Notes: generated by a model not told the origin, from the sequence alone. 64,000 bases of DNA from Lysinibacillus pinottii (GCF_024753545.1 NZ_JANTOO010000008.1:43612-107611), one strand, 5' to 3'. Positions 34,887 through 43,889 are shown, counted from the first letter of the stretch. Translations and numbers: made by a program.

Positions 34887-35651
34887 ATGGAAAGGATTTT
34901 GACTGTGACTAATTCTCCAAAAGTAACAAAACATAAAAAAACCGCTCTATATGTTTTACTGATTTATATCCTTATGCAAATCTCAAGTAGATGGTTGCTC
35001 TTACCGTTTCACAAGCTCGTTATGAAGATGACCGACCTAACTTCTGAGCAAGCAGCGCCTATAACTCAAGGCTGGTATATTGCGCTTAGCTTTGCAATTG
35101 CGCTCATTTTAAGTTTAATCTTAACATCTCGTGATAAAACCTTTTGGAACGTTTATCAAGGAAAAAAAGAAACGATACCGCTCACAATTATTTGGGGTAT
35201 TCTTGGCTTCATCCTTGTATTTTTTGGTCAAATGATTGGAGCAGCTATTGAAATGGCCGTTTTTGGTATCGAAGGAGGTTCCCAAAATACCGCAGATATT
35301 GTCGCTATAGCTAAAGGAGCTCCTATTGCCATATTAGCGATTGTTGTATTCGGTCCCATTTTAGAAGAGTTCGTCTTCCGTAGAGTTATATTTGGATCAC
35401 TTGTCCAAACAACAAACTTCTGGGTGGCGGCAATAGTAAGTGCTATATTCTTTGCGATTATACACTTCGACTTCTCTCATATTTTACTTTATACAATTTG
35501 TGGTTTAATCTTTGCCTTTTTATATCACAAAACAAAACGTATTTGGACTTCTATTATTGCACACGTCATGTTGAATGGATTTGTGACACTTGTACAATTC
35601 TATGCAGAACCATTGCAAAAGTTTCTTCAAGAACTAGAAAAAATGCAATAA
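34887..35651 (+). CDS. ydiL: CPBP-family intramembrane metalloprotease (YdiL-like)
   Basis: A 254-residue membrane protein with about seven to eight hydrophobic segments and the CPBP/Abi motifs: FGPILEEFVFRR (EExxxR, around residue 150-160), FFAIIHF and HVMLNG (metal-binding histidines). These proteases cut within membranes; some relatives act in bacteriocin immunity or prenyl-protein processing. The position next to groESL and opposite tatC matches B. subtilis ydiL. The ATG at 34887 follows AAAGGAAG; another ATG four bases earlier is out of frame. It is monocistronic. Confidence 0.85.
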   Translation: MERILTVTNSPKVTKHKKTALYVLLIYILMQISSRWLLLPFHKLVMKMTDLTSEQAAPITQGWYIALSFAIALILSLILTSRDKTFWNVYQGKKETIPLTIIWGILGFILVFFGQMIGAAIEMAVFGIEGGSQNTADIVAIAKGAPIAILAIVVFGPILEEFVFRRVIFGSLVQTTNFWVAAIVSAIFFAIIHFDFSHILLYTICGLIFAFLYHKTKRIWTSIIAHVMLNGFVTLVQFYAEPLQKFLQELEKMQ

Positions 35652-35687
35652 TTTTTTTAAAAGCTATATAAAGTTGCCAAAAATACA

Positions 35688-35722
35688 AAAGCTCGGTGCC
35701 TTCATGAGGCCACCGAGCTTTA
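35688..35722. terminator. Bidirectional terminator between ydiL and tatC
   Basis: AAAGCTCGGTG / CACCGAGCTTT stem with A and T flanks between converging genes. Confidence 0.85.
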
Positions 35723-35726
35723 ACTA

Positions 35727-36551
35727 TTACTGATTATTCAATTCTTCTATTTGTCGTCGTTGCTGTTCCAATGCCTCTTCAATCTGGCGCTTTTGTTCAG
35801 CTTCCTGCTCTTCTTTTAATCGAATTTCCTCTGATTTTAGATATTTTCTATAACCAACCCGAGATATCATAATACTAATTTCATACAGGATAAACAGTGG
35901 TACTGATACCATTAAGTGAGACGCCAATTCAGGCGGCGCAATGAGAGCAGCACATACAAATAAACCAAAATATGAATATTTACGAATACGAATTAATAGA
36001 TCTGGACTTAATATTCCAATCCGTGAAAAGAATAATACTACAATAGGTAATTGGAATAGAAAACCGAATGGTATTGTGAGTTTAAATAAAAATGTAAAAT
36101 ACTCATGTATACCAATTGTTTGCTGAATATCTAAATCATTTGATAAATTCATCATGAATTTGATGACATACGGGAATAGTAAAAAGTATGAAAATGATAA
36201 CCCTGCGATAAACAATAAAAAAGAATATGGTATATAGCTTAAGGTTGCTCTTCGCTCTACTTCCCTTAACCCTGGACTAATAAACGACCACAATTGATAC
36301 ATTAAAACTGGCGATGAAAGAATAAATGCAATTAAAAAAACAACTTGAATATAAATGGCTAGTGGTGTTACTACGTCAAATGCATGGAGCTCGATATTAT
36401 ATTTTGCTCCTGTAGTTTGAAGATATTTAACAAGTGGCTTTGCGACAAAAAAGGCGCCAGCCATAGCGAGAACAAAGAAAACGGCAACAATGAACAGCCG
36501 TTTTCTTAATTCTTCTATATGCTCAATGACAGTTAGATCTTTTGGATTCAT
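35727..36551 (-). CDS. tatC: Twin-arginine translocase subunit TatC
   Basis: A 274-residue protein with six membrane helices. N-terminal IEHIEELRKRLF is the conserved cytoplasmic TatC motif, and the first periplasmic loop and LIAPPEL near residue 205 are typical. It binds twin-arginine signal peptides and nucleates TatA. The C-terminus is extended by ~40 residues of Glu/Gln/Arg-rich, probably coiled-coil sequence (about 232-274). This tail is longer than in the minimal E. coli protein but common in Bacillales. It follows tatA by 17 bases. Confidence 0.97.
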   Translation of the reverse strand: MNPKDLTVIEHIEELRKRLFIVAVFFVLAMAGAFFVAKPLVKYLQTTGAKYNIELHAFDVVTPLAIYIQVVFLIAFILSSPVLMYQLWSFISPGLREVERRATLSYIPYSFLLFIAGLSFSYFLLFPYVIKFMMNLSNDLDIQQTIGIHEYFTFLFKLTIPFGFLFQLPIVVLFFSRIGILSPDLLIRIRKYSYFGLFVCAALIAPPELASHLMVSVPLFILYEISIMISRVGYRKYLKSEEIRLKEEQEAEQKRQIEEALEQQRRQIEELNNQ

Positions 36552-36568
36552 TCCTCAAACATCCTAAC

Positions 36569-36754
36569 TTACTTATCTAGTTCTTTCTTTTTCTTGTCAT
36601 CATCATCTTCGTCGGCTAAACCTTTAGTAGCATTTTTGAATTCACGTAGTGTTGAACCAAATGCTTTACCAAGCTCTGGTAACTTTTTAGGACCAAAAAT
36701 TAGTAACGCGACAATTCCGATAATAATGAGGCTCATAGGACCAATACCACCCAT
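36569..36754 (-). CDS. tatA: Twin-arginine translocase subunit TatA
   Basis: A 61-residue protein. One N-terminal helix (SLIIIGIVALLIFG) is followed by the hinge PKKLPELGKAFG, an amphipathic helix and an acidic/lysine tail (DEDDDDKKKK). Many copies assemble the Tat pore. I start it at ATG 36754 with GAGGAGG 8 bases upstream, nine bases inside the longest frame; the GTG start would overlap the ribosome site. A minimal one-TatA/one-TatC system of the Gram-positive kind, corresponding to tatAy-tatCy. Confidence 0.93.
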   Translation of the reverse strand: MGGIGPMSLIIIGIVALLIFGPKKLPELGKAFGSTLREFKNATKGLADEDDDDKKKKELDK

Positions 36755-36919
36755 TACAGCCACCTCCTCTTTATATCCATCATTTTAACGCATATTTCGC
36801 CATTTTGCTAACTAATTATATGTGAAAGTTTTTCGTCACTCTCACTGATATTACCGCGTTTTGTTTAAAATTACTATTTGACAGAAACGGTGAACTCCAC
36901 TTTAAAATATGTAAAATTT

Positions 36920-37555
36920 TCACACTTCCTGATTACGAATTAAATAAATAAGCGCTTGCAATTCTACCGATAAATCAATGGTTAAGAGCTGCATGCTATC
37001 TGGCACAGTCAATCGCTCGGGCGTAAAATTTAAAATTCCCTTTGCATTCATAGCCGCTAAGCGATCTGCCATTTTTTGTGCAGAGCGTGGTGATACTGTC
37101 AAAATTGCTAGCTCTGCCCCGTATTCTGCATACTTTTCTTCTAGCAAATCAGGATGAAAAACAGGAATGTTACTAATCATTTTGCCATCCTTCGGAGCTT
37201 TCGAATCAAATGCTACAACAATATGTGTGTTGTGGTTTTTTTGAAAATTATATTTTAATAATGCACTGCCTAAATTCCCCACGCCAATTAACGCTACTTT
37301 TGTTGTTTCATGCTGATCAAGCGTCTGGCTAAAAAACTGTAATAGATGCTGTACATCGTAGCCATAGCCTTTCTTTCCAAGTGCACCAAAATAAGAAAAG
37401 TCACGGCGAATGGTTGCAGAATCTATTTTCATCGCTTCACTCAGTTCCTTCGACGAAATACGTTCCATACCTTCTTGTGCAAAGTTTTGAATAAATCGAT
37501 AGTAAAGAGGAAGTCTTTTTGTAGTGGCTTGTGGAATTTTTAATTCTTGTTTCAA
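36920..37555 (-). CDS. rex: Redox-sensing transcriptional repressor Rex
   Basis: A 211-residue Rex. The N-terminal winged helix (KRLPLYYRFIQNFAQEG, SATIRRDFSYFGALGKKGYGYDV) reads the operator. The Rossmann domain VALIGVGNLGSALLKY senses the NADH/NAD+ ratio. The C-terminal swap helix is DLSVELQALIYLIRN. It represses fermentation and respiration genes when NADH is low. Its place between tat and ydiF is the same as in B. subtilis. I looked for a Rex site in the tatA-rex gap and found only a weak partial match. Confidence 0.96.
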   Translation of the reverse strand: MKQELKIPQATTKRLPLYYRFIQNFAQEGMERISSKELSEAMKIDSATIRRDFSYFGALGKKGYGYDVQHLLQFFSQTLDQHETTKVALIGVGNLGSALLKYNFQKNHNTHIVVAFDSKAPKDGKMISNIPVFHPDLLEEKYAEYGAELAILTVSPRSAQKMADRLAAMNAKGILNFTPERLTVPDSMQLLTIDLSVELQALIYLIRNQEV

Positions 37556-37808
37556 ACTTTCTCCTCCTTATGTTGAACCTCAATCAATTTTACTGTATTT
37601 AACTACTAATTTTAATACATTTATCCTTAACTATATACAACATTTTTGCAATCCACTAGCGTATTTCTCTTTAGTTAATGGCGCTATGTACGCAGCTAAC
37701 TAAAAAGAAATCGTTTCAATCTTACATGACTGCTTGGAATAAGTAAAGCACCGACATTGCATGCAAATCGTTCATCCATTACACTAAGGTAGAATTGAGG
37801 TGTCAAGA

Positions 37809-39752
37809 ATGATTGTTTTACAGGTCAATCAACTAACTAAATCCTTTCTTGCAGATGAAATTTTGAGTGGTGTGAAATTAGAAGTTCAACACCGTGATCG
37901 TGTTGCCTTAGTAGGGCGAAACGGTGCAGGTAAATCGACTTTATTAAAAATAATCGCTGGGCAAATGTCCTATGACTCAGGGGATATCATTATTCCAAAG
38001 GGCATCCAGGTTGGCTATTTAGAGCAACATGCCGGATTAAATTCTACGTTAACTATTTGGGATGAAATGATGACCATTTTCGAACCCCTTTTAGCCCAAG
38101 AACAAACGCTCCGCTCGCTCGAACAGCAAATGGCAGATTCTACTGTTTATGAAAATCCTACTTTGTATGCGAAAGTTATGTCAGAATATGATCAACTACA
38201 GCATACTTTTAAGGATGCTGGCGGCTATCAATATGAATCGGACATGCGATCAGTGCTTCATGGAATGCAATTCTATCCGGAAGACTACGATAAACCCATT
38301 AGCTCCCTATCTGGTGGCCAACGCACACGCTTAGCACTAGCTAAGCTCTTACTTAGTAAACCAGATCTTCTAATTCTCGATGAGCCTACGAACCATTTAG
38401 ATATTGAAACATTATCTTGGTTAGAATCTTATTTAAAGAGCTATGAAGGCGCTATTTTAATTGTTTCCCATGACCGCTACTTCTTAGACCAAGTTGTTTC
38501 TATTGTCTACGAAGTATCACGCCATCGTGTCACAAAATATACAGGTAACTACAGTGCTTATTTAGATGTAAAAGCTAAAAACTATGAACGTGATGTCAAA
38601 CTTTTTGAGCGTCAGCAAGATGAAAAGGCCAAGCTAGAAGATTTTATCCAAAAGAATATTGCACGTGCCTCTACAACAAAAATGGCACAAAGTCGACGAA
38701 AAATGCTTGAACGAACAGAATGGATGGAATCGCCAGATGGTGATGAAAAATCCGCTAGTTTTGGTTTTACGATTGAACGTCAAAGTGGTAATGATGTTTT
38801 ATCCGTTGATGATTTAACAATCGGCTATGGCGATCAGCGTATATCTAGTGGTATTAAGCTACGTACTTTTCGCGAGGATCGAATTGCTCTTGTTGGACCA
38901 AACGGGGTTGGTAAATCGACATTATTAAAAACGATTGTAAAAGATTTAACGCCTCTTGCAGGTGATATCCGTTATGGTACGAATGTGCAAATTGGCTATT
39001 ATGATCAAGAGCAAGCAAAGCTTTCGAGCAATAAAAGTGTCTTAAAAGAGCTATGGGATGAATGGCCGCTTATGAATGAAAAAGATATACGTACTGTATT
39101 GGGACGCTTCCTATTTAGTGGAGAAGATGTCGATAAAGTGGTCTCTTCTTTATCAGGTGGTGAAAAAGCACGCCTTGCACTTTCAAAATTAATGATGCAA
39201 AAGGCCAATTTTTTAATTCTCGACGAGCCTACCAACCATCTAGATTTAGATAGTAAGGAGGTTCTTGAAAATGCTTTGATCGATTATCCTGGAACGCTTC
39301 TATTTGTCTCTCATGACCGCTACTTCATTAATCGTATCGCTACCAAAGTGGTGGAGTTGTCTGGAACTGGGTCGTTCGAATATTTAGGGGACTATGATTA
39401 TTATGTAGAGAAAAAACAGGAGCTGTTTGAGCTAGCACAAATGAAGAGTGCTTCCCAACCGCAACTACAGCAGGCTCTACCTGATAAGACCTCAACCTCC
39501 AAAATTGATAAAGAGGCAAAAAAACGTGAACGACAAATAAGACGTGCTATCGAAGAACTAGAAGGCAAGATGCAAGAAACGACGACTATCATTGATAGGC
39601 TAGAGGAAGCTCTTTGTGATCCTGCAATTTTTACAGATCATGAAAAAATTGCCCAACTGCAAGGCGAATTGGCTACTGCAAAGGAGAAGCATGAGCTTTT
39701 AGAATTAGAGTGGCTAGAGTTAAATGAAGAATTAGAACATATAAATATGTAA
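37809..39752 (+). CDS. ydiF: ABC-F family ATPase YdiF (ribosome-associated)
   Basis: A 647-residue soluble protein with two ABC cassettes. Walker A motifs are GRNGAGKST and GPNGVGKST; signatures LSGGQRTRLALAKLL and LSGGEKARLALSKLM; Walker B LLILDEPTNHLD and FLILDEPTNHLD. An interdomain linker rich in K/R/E (about 240-320) and a C-terminal coiled coil (about 555-645) follow the ABC-F pattern. There are no membrane helices. ABC-F proteins enter the ribosomal E site to relieve stalls; some give antibiotic resistance, but this housekeeping position matches B. subtilis YdiF. I start it at ATG 37809, six bases after GAGGTG, rather than the GTG within that site. Confidence 0.93.
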   Translation: MIVLQVNQLTKSFLADEILSGVKLEVQHRDRVALVGRNGAGKSTLLKIIAGQMSYDSGDIIIPKGIQVGYLEQHAGLNSTLTIWDEMMTIFEPLLAQEQTLRSLEQQMADSTVYENPTLYAKVMSEYDQLQHTFKDAGGYQYESDMRSVLHGMQFYPEDYDKPISSLSGGQRTRLALAKLLLSKPDLLILDEPTNHLDIETLSWLESYLKSYEGAILIVSHDRYFLDQVVSIVYEVSRHRVTKYTGNYSAYLDVKAKNYERDVKLFERQQDEKAKLEDFIQKNIARASTTKMAQSRRKMLERTEWMESPDGDEKSASFGFTIERQSGNDVLSVDDLTIGYGDQRISSGIKLRTFREDRIALVGPNGVGKSTLLKTIVKDLTPLAGDIRYGTNVQIGYYDQEQAKLSSNKSVLKELWDEWPLMNEKDIRTVLGRFLFSGEDVDKVVSSLSGGEKARLALSKLMMQKANFLILDEPTNHLDLDSKEVLENALIDYPGTLLFVSHDRYFINRIATKVVELSGTGSFEYLGDYDYYVEKKQELFELAQMKSASQPQLQQALPDKTSTSKIDKEAKKRERQIRRAIEELEGKMQETTTIIDRLEEALCDPAIFTDHEKIAQLQGELATAKEKHELLELEWLELNEELEHINM

Positions 39753-39759
39753 TTTGATT

Positions 39760-39791
39760 TAAGCCGTGTGCATTGTCACATGGCTTTTTTC
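39760..39791 (+). terminator. Terminator after ydiF
   Basis: AAGCCGTGTG / CACATGGCTT stem followed by six T's. Confidence 0.8.
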
Positions 39792-39858
39792 TTTACTCTC
39801 CTTCATTTTTCATATATATTGGTCAAGTGCTATTTTTCGACAAAAAATGCCCACAGTT

Positions 39859-40133
39859 TTATTCACACCATAAATCTAGTAATACCAACATATCAACAGA
39901 GTTTTCCACACTGTCCACAATTAAAAATTATTTTATCCACATCATCCCGTGTAAAACATGCTACTATATATTGAATAATCACAAGTTATGCACAAGTTAT
40001 CAACAATTTGTGCATAAGTACGCGTGTTCGGTATTTAGTTCGCTCCATTACCTGTGGATAATTTTCTGAAAAATTTGTCAATTAAAGTGTACTATTTTAC
40101 GAATCCCTTCATTACATTCATTTTTTATCAACA
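39859..40133. promoter_or_regulatory. DnaA-box cluster between ydiF and tsaD
   Basis: In 275 bases there are five exact TTATNCACA boxes: plus strand at 39859 (TTATTCACA), 39933 (TTATCCACA) and 39986 (TTATGCACA), and minus strand at 40009 and 40053. One-mismatch boxes occur at 39902 (TTTTCCACA), 39997 and 40125 (TTATCAACA). The three around 39986-40017 are almost contiguous. There are no coding frames with support. B. subtilis has, as I recall, one of its chromosomal DnaA-box clusters in the equivalent gcp-ydiF gap, where it helps restrain replication initiation. Confidence 0.88.
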
Positions 40134-40145
40134 AATTTTCGACAA

Positions 40146-40178
40146 ATAAAAAAAGAGATATCTTCCATAAGATACCTC
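40146..40178 (-). terminator. Terminator of the tsaE-tsaB-rimI-tsaD operon
   Basis: On the minus strand GAGGTATCTT / AAGATATCTC is followed by seven T's, just past the tsaD stop. Confidence 0.8.
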
Positions 40179-40190
40179 CTTCCCTTACTA

Positions 40191-41207
40191 CTACACCCAG
40201 GATTTTAACTCCATTCCTGGACGACCATTCATCGTTAAGTTTCCTCGGATACCCGCTTCATACATTGGCATGGCAACTGCTCCAATCATTGCCGCATTAT
40301 CCGTACATAATTTGAGTGGTGGTACAAAAAACGGAATCCCTTCCTCAGTGAACACTGCCTCTAATGAAGCACGTAAGCCTTTATTGGCTGCTACACCGCC
40401 AGCTGCGATGACCTGCTTCACCTGATATTCGCGAGCAGCACGCAATGTTTTCGCTGTTAGTACTTCGACAACGCTTTCCTGGAAGCCCTTTGCAACGCCT
40501 GCTGGTGAAATGGCTTCGCCACGTTGATCCATATTGTGTTTATAATTGATGACCGCTGATTTTAAGCCACTAAAGCTAAAATCATAAGACCCCTCCTCTA
40601 ACCATACTCTTGGAAAAGGTACAGCCTCTTCGCCCTCATGAGCGAGCTGATCAATGCGTGGGCCACCTGGATAAGGTAAATTTAAAACTCGTGCCACTTT
40701 ATCATATGCCTCACCTGCTGCATCATCTCTTGTTTCACCAATAACCTCAAAGGAGCCATGTTCCTTCATATAAACAAGCTCCGTATGCCCACCTGATACA
40801 ACAAGTGCCAATAAAGGAAACTCCATTGGTTGGACTAGAGCATTCGCATAAATATGACCTGCAATATGATGTACACCAATAATCGGTAAATTATTGGCAA
40901 AAGCAAACGCCTTAGCCGCATTTATGCCAATTAGCAGCGCACCGACTAAACCTGGACCCTCCGTAACGGCAACAGCATCCAAATCGGCTGGCTTTATATT
41001 CGCTTGTGCTAAAGCTTCCTCAATAACCACTGTAATTTGTTCAACATGATGACGTGAAGCGATTTCAGGAACAACTCCACCAAATCGTTTGTGGCTTTCT
41101 ATTTGTGACGCAACAACATTCGAAACAATTTCATGACCATTTCGAATAATTGCTGCAGCTGTTTCATCACAGCTCGATTCTATTGCTAATATCAACCCAT
41201 TATTCAT
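40191..41207 (-). CDS. tsaD: tRNA N6-threonylcarbamoyladenosine transferase TsaD
   Basis: A 338-residue TsaD (Gcp/Kae1). It has ASKHA-fold ILAIESSCDETAAAII at the N-terminus, the metal-binding H-x3-H in GVHHIAGHIYAN, VVSGGHTELV, and IAAGGVAANKGLR. With TsaB and TsaE, both encoded upstream in this operon, it transfers threonylcarbamoyl to A37 of ANN-decoding tRNAs. I start it at ATG 41207, whose A is the last base of the rimI stop (TAATG); the GTG 15 bases earlier adds unconserved residues. Confidence 0.97.
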   Translation of the reverse strand: MNNGLILAIESSCDETAAAIIRNGHEIVSNVVASQIESHKRFGGVVPEIASRHHVEQITVVIEEALAQANIKPADLDAVAVTEGPGLVGALLIGINAAKAFAFANNLPIIGVHHIAGHIYANALVQPMEFPLLALVVSGGHTELVYMKEHGSFEVIGETRDDAAGEAYDKVARVLNLPYPGGPRIDQLAHEGEEAVPFPRVWLEEGSYDFSFSGLKSAVINYKHNMDQRGEAISPAGVAKGFQESVVEVLTAKTLRAAREYQVKQVIAAGGVAANKGLRASLEAVFTEEGIPFFVPPLKLCTDNAAMIGAVAMPMYEAGIRGNLTMNGRPGMELKSWV

Positions 41208-41659
41208 TATAAATTCACCCACATGACAAGGGCATCCTCCCCGTTATCAGTATAATAGCCTTTCCGTATACCACCATCTTGGAAATGAAGCTTGCGATAG
41301 AGATTTTGTGCAACCGTATTTGTTACACGTACCTCAAGCGTCATAACCTCCATTCCATGTAAACGCGCTATATGCATCGCCTCACGCATCAATCCTTCGC
41401 CTATCCCTCTGCCACGAGCCTGCTCAATTACCGCTACATTTGTTATTTGAGCTGCATCTATGACCATCCACATTCCACAAAAACCAATAATACTACCATT
41501 TTCATCTAAAGCCAGCACATAATGCGCATACTGATTTTCATGCACTTCGTAGTAAAAGGAATCTAACGTCCATGGCACTGGAAATGAAGCCAATTCAATT
41601 TCATAAACTGCTGGCACATCGTCCGAAACCATTTTTCGATAAGTTACATTCCTAGTCAT
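41207..41659 (-). CDS. rimI: GNAT-family N-acetyltransferase RimI
   Basis: A 150-residue acetyltransferase with YEIELASFPVPWTLDSFYYEVHEN at the N-terminus, acetyl-CoA loop VIEQARGRGIGEGLM (Q/R-x-x-G-x-G/A), and LEVRVTNTVAQNLYRKLHFQ. RimI acetylates the N-terminal Ala of ribosomal protein S18 in E. coli and is routinely placed between tsaB and tsaD in Bacillales. It overlaps tsaB by 8 bases and tsaD by one, so translation is coupled. Confidence 0.93.
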   Translation of the reverse strand: MTRNVTYRKMVSDDVPAVYEIELASFPVPWTLDSFYYEVHENQYAHYVLALDENGSIIGFCGMWMVIDAAQITNVAVIEQARGRGIGEGLMREAMHIARLHGMEVMTLEVRVTNTVAQNLYRKLHFQDGGIRKGYYTDNGEDALVMWVNL

Positions 41660-42359
41660 GTTCCTTCTCCTTCTGTTCTTTCAGCCAGTTTGCCTCAGCC
41701 TCGGCAATCCGTTTATATTGTGGAACGAAGTGATGGGTAGCTTCGACACTCGGTAACTCCATTTTCGTCGCTATATGAATGACTTCCGTCGCACGTGGCA
41801 AATCAATACTAAATGGTGCACGTACTGCATAATCACCAAGCATCTGCACAATATTCTCCCAAAATATATCAACATCTGTTCCTACAAATAGAATAGGTTG
41901 CTCTAATGCCTTTAAACGCACTAATACATCATCAATATGTGCATGATGATCCTCCACAAGTGCCTCTAAAGTTTCACCTTGATAAACTGCCGTATAGACA
42001 TTGCGTCTTCTAGCATCAAAAATTGGACAAACCAACCCGTTATAAAGGGCAGCGTTGGCAGCCAATGCTTTTAAACTAGATACGCCCACTAAAGGTTTCT
42101 GTAATGTCCATGCTAATGTTTTTGCTAATGTCACCCCTATACGGACACCCGTATAAGAACCTGGTCCTTCAGATACTGCAATCGCATCCAGATCATTCGG
42201 TTTTACATCTATGCGTGCTAGAATTTCTTCAATCGCTGGCATCGCACCTGCAGAATGCGTTAATTTTATATTTTGTACCATCTCGGCCACTATTTTGCCG
42301 TCCTTTATAACTGCAATGGAAAGTGGTGTATTTGCTGTTTCTATTCCTAACCAAATCAT
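41652..42359 (-). CDS. tsaB: tRNA threonylcarbamoyladenosine biosynthesis protein TsaB
   Basis: A 235-residue inactive relative of TsaD: WLGIETANTPLSIAVIKDG, HSAGAMPAIEEIL, and AVSEGPGSYTGVRIGVTLAKTLA. It lacks the metal-binding histidines of TsaD and acts as its dimer partner and scaffold in the t6A complex. Its start overlaps tsaE by 4 bases (ATGA) and its end overlaps rimI by 8. Confidence 0.96.
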   Translation of the reverse strand: MIWLGIETANTPLSIAVIKDGKIVAEMVQNIKLTHSAGAMPAIEEILARIDVKPNDLDAIAVSEGPGSYTGVRIGVTLAKTLAWTLQKPLVGVSSLKALAANAALYNGLVCPIFDARRRNVYTAVYQGETLEALVEDHHAHIDDVLVRLKALEQPILFVGTDVDIFWENIVQMLGDYAVRAPFSIDLPRATEVIHIATKMELPSVEATHHFVPQYKRIAEAEANWLKEQKEKEHD

Positions 42360-42805
42360 TTCATTAGCTCCTCACATAGTGCCTCATAGCGTTCTCCTCG
42401 AGGTATTAACACAAAGCGTCGTTCATTTTCTCCGATTCGGTAAATCTCTATCGCTAGGCGATCCTGTGGCAAATCCTGTTCTATTAAATGCGCCCATTCG
42501 ACCACTGATACCGCATCTCCATAAAAAAGCTCGTCCCACCCAAGGTCTTCATCACTTTCTGCTAACCTATATACATCTAAATGATTAAACGGTAATCTTC
42601 CCTCATACTGCTTAATAATCGTAAATGTTGGACTGTTGACTGTTCGTTTGACCCCTAGCTCCTTCGCCAAGGCTTTCGTAAATGTCGTCTTCCCCGCACC
42701 TAGATCACCTTCTAATGTAATCGTATCCTGAGCTTCTAATTTATTTGCAAGTTTGCTGGCAAAACGTTCTGTATCATCAAGTGAATTCATGATTATTTCA
42801 TACAT
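42356..42805 (-). CDS. tsaE: tRNA threonylcarbamoyladenosine biosynthesis ATPase TsaE
   Basis: A 149-residue P-loop protein: LEGDLGAGKTTFTKALAKELGV (Walker A), NSPTFTIIKQYEG, FNHLDVYRL, and VVEWAH near residue 103. It supplies ATP hydrolysis that resets the TsaBD complex in t6A synthesis. It is the first gene of the operon. The ATG at 42805 has AGAGGA 9 bases upstream; a second Met at codon 6 is possible. In B. subtilis thiL stands directly upstream, but here there is no thiL. Confidence 0.95.
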   Translation of the reverse strand: MYEIIMNSLDDTERFASKLANKLEAQDTITLEGDLGAGKTTFTKALAKELGVKRTVNSPTFTIIKQYEGRLPFNHLDVYRLAESDEDLGWDELFYGDAVSVVEWAHLIEQDLPQDRLAIEIYRIGENERRFVLIPRGERYEALCEELMK

Positions 42806-42835
42806 ATTCTTTTTCCTCTCATCACTACATTACCT

Positions 42836-42853
42836 CTAGTTTACCTAAACTAG
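42836..42853. promoter_or_regulatory. Palindrome in the tsaE promoter region
   Basis: CTAGTTT-ACCT-AAACTAG has 7-bp perfect arms, 31 bases before the tsaE start. It could be an operator or a leader hairpin; no regulator is identified. Confidence 0.35.
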
Positions 42854-43011
42854 CGAAAATGTTCAAAGCATCCAATACTCATTATACTTGCTTTGAAAAT
42901 CCAAAAATATGTGAACAATTAAACGATTAGATTCAAGGAGCTATTATTATTCCATTTTTCATTGTCGCATCAGTATCCTCATGGGCATCCATTTAATGAA
43001 TGTGATAAGAA

Positions 43012-43047
43012 GAAAAAGCCATCGAGAGTGAACCTTCTCAATGGCTT
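43012..43047 (-). terminator. Terminator after the small lipoprotein gene at 43080
   Basis: On the minus strand AAGCCATTGAGA / TCTCGATGGCTT is followed by TTTC. Confidence 0.75.
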
Positions 43048-43079
43048 CTGCCTACAGTCAAATATGTCTTCTTTTACAA

Positions 43080-43418
43080 CTATCGATTAGAATGGCCTTT
43101 TACAGCTACGATCTCTTTAGCAATTAATTTATCATCCTTAAATTTCACTATATAAGCCTGAGTCAACAAGGTTTCATCATTCCAACGATATTCATTATTT
43201 TTCACCTTTTTACCTGCACCACCTGCTGTCTCTACTACCTCAATATATGACATATCATTTTTTAATTTCTCAAATTCTACTTCGTTCATATTTTTTTGCC
43301 AGTGATACGTATTTGCTTCTTCAATCTCTATAATAGGATCTCCACAGCCTACCATCATTAACATGGAACCAATAAGCAAAGGTAAATAAAAATATTTTAA
43401 AAATTGATCTTTGCTCAT
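43080..43418 (-). CDS. Small lipoprotein with a BamE/DUF3862-like fold (uncertain)
   Basis: A 112-residue lipoprotein with a hydrophobic signal ending in the lipobox MVGC (Cys25). After a linker it has EFEKLKNDMSYIEVVETAGGAGKKV, the pattern 'K/N-G-M-S/T-Y-x-E-V-x-x-x-x-G-G' of BamE-like and DUF3862 extracellular domains, then a beta strand LLTQAYIVKFKDDKLI. These are small beta-lactamase-inhibitor-like folds of unknown role in Bacilli. The ATG follows GGAGGTG. It stands alone with its own terminator. Confidence 0.7.
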   Translation of the reverse strand: MSKDQFLKYFYLPLLIGSMLMMVGCGDPIIEIEEANTYHWQKNMNEVEFEKLKNDMSYIEVVETAGGAGKKVKNNEYRWNDETLLTQAYIVKFKDDKLIAKEIVAVKGHSNR

Positions 43419-43835
43419 GTAAACACCTCCGTAGTCAATCCAATTACCTCTAATTTTTACCCTTAGTTTTTATTTTAGAAACATAACTCATTTTACCTTA
43501 TAAAATCATCATCATTTATCGGTAATTTTTACTATTTTTAGATAATGTTAAATATATGCAATTCGTTAGACTTACTTCAGTAATTCAACTAAATTCATTG
43601 AAATTGAGCGTTTTTTAAGCGAACGTAGTGGGGTTATTTAGGGCAATAGATGTTATTTCATTAAAATCAATGGGAGGTTGGTCATAAAGGCTTCACCAAA
43701 TGTAAAGCTTTTAACCTCTATGTTTCCACCCTGTGCATTGGGTCTTCATAGAGTGATACGTTTATACATACAACAAATGCTTGAAAAGATTTTATGATTA
43801 AAAAGCTAAGCAGAAAGAAAATCCTCCTTATATAC
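43419..43835. other. Gap between the small lipoprotein gene and tRNA-Asp
   Basis: About 420 bases have no supportable gene. There is one imperfect two-part hairpin at 43674-43718 (GAGGTT...AACCTC outside, AAAGGCTT...AAGCTTT inside) without a T run. The remainder is AT-rich and featureless. Confidence 0.45.
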
Positions 43836-43871
43836 AAAAAAGCCCTTATGACTGTAACAGTACATAAGAGC
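43836..43871 (-). terminator. Terminator after tRNA-Asp
   Basis: On the minus strand GCTCTTATG / CATAAGGGC is followed by six T's, starting 18 bases past the tRNA 3' end. Confidence 0.8.
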
Positions 43872-43889
43872 GATCATATCAAGTATAAA

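Noticed and set aside
36764..36930. Rex operator (TTGTGAAWWWWTTCACAA-like) near rex and tatA
   Set aside because: Only partial matches around 36820-36840 and 36909-36925, each with several mismatches; not supportable.
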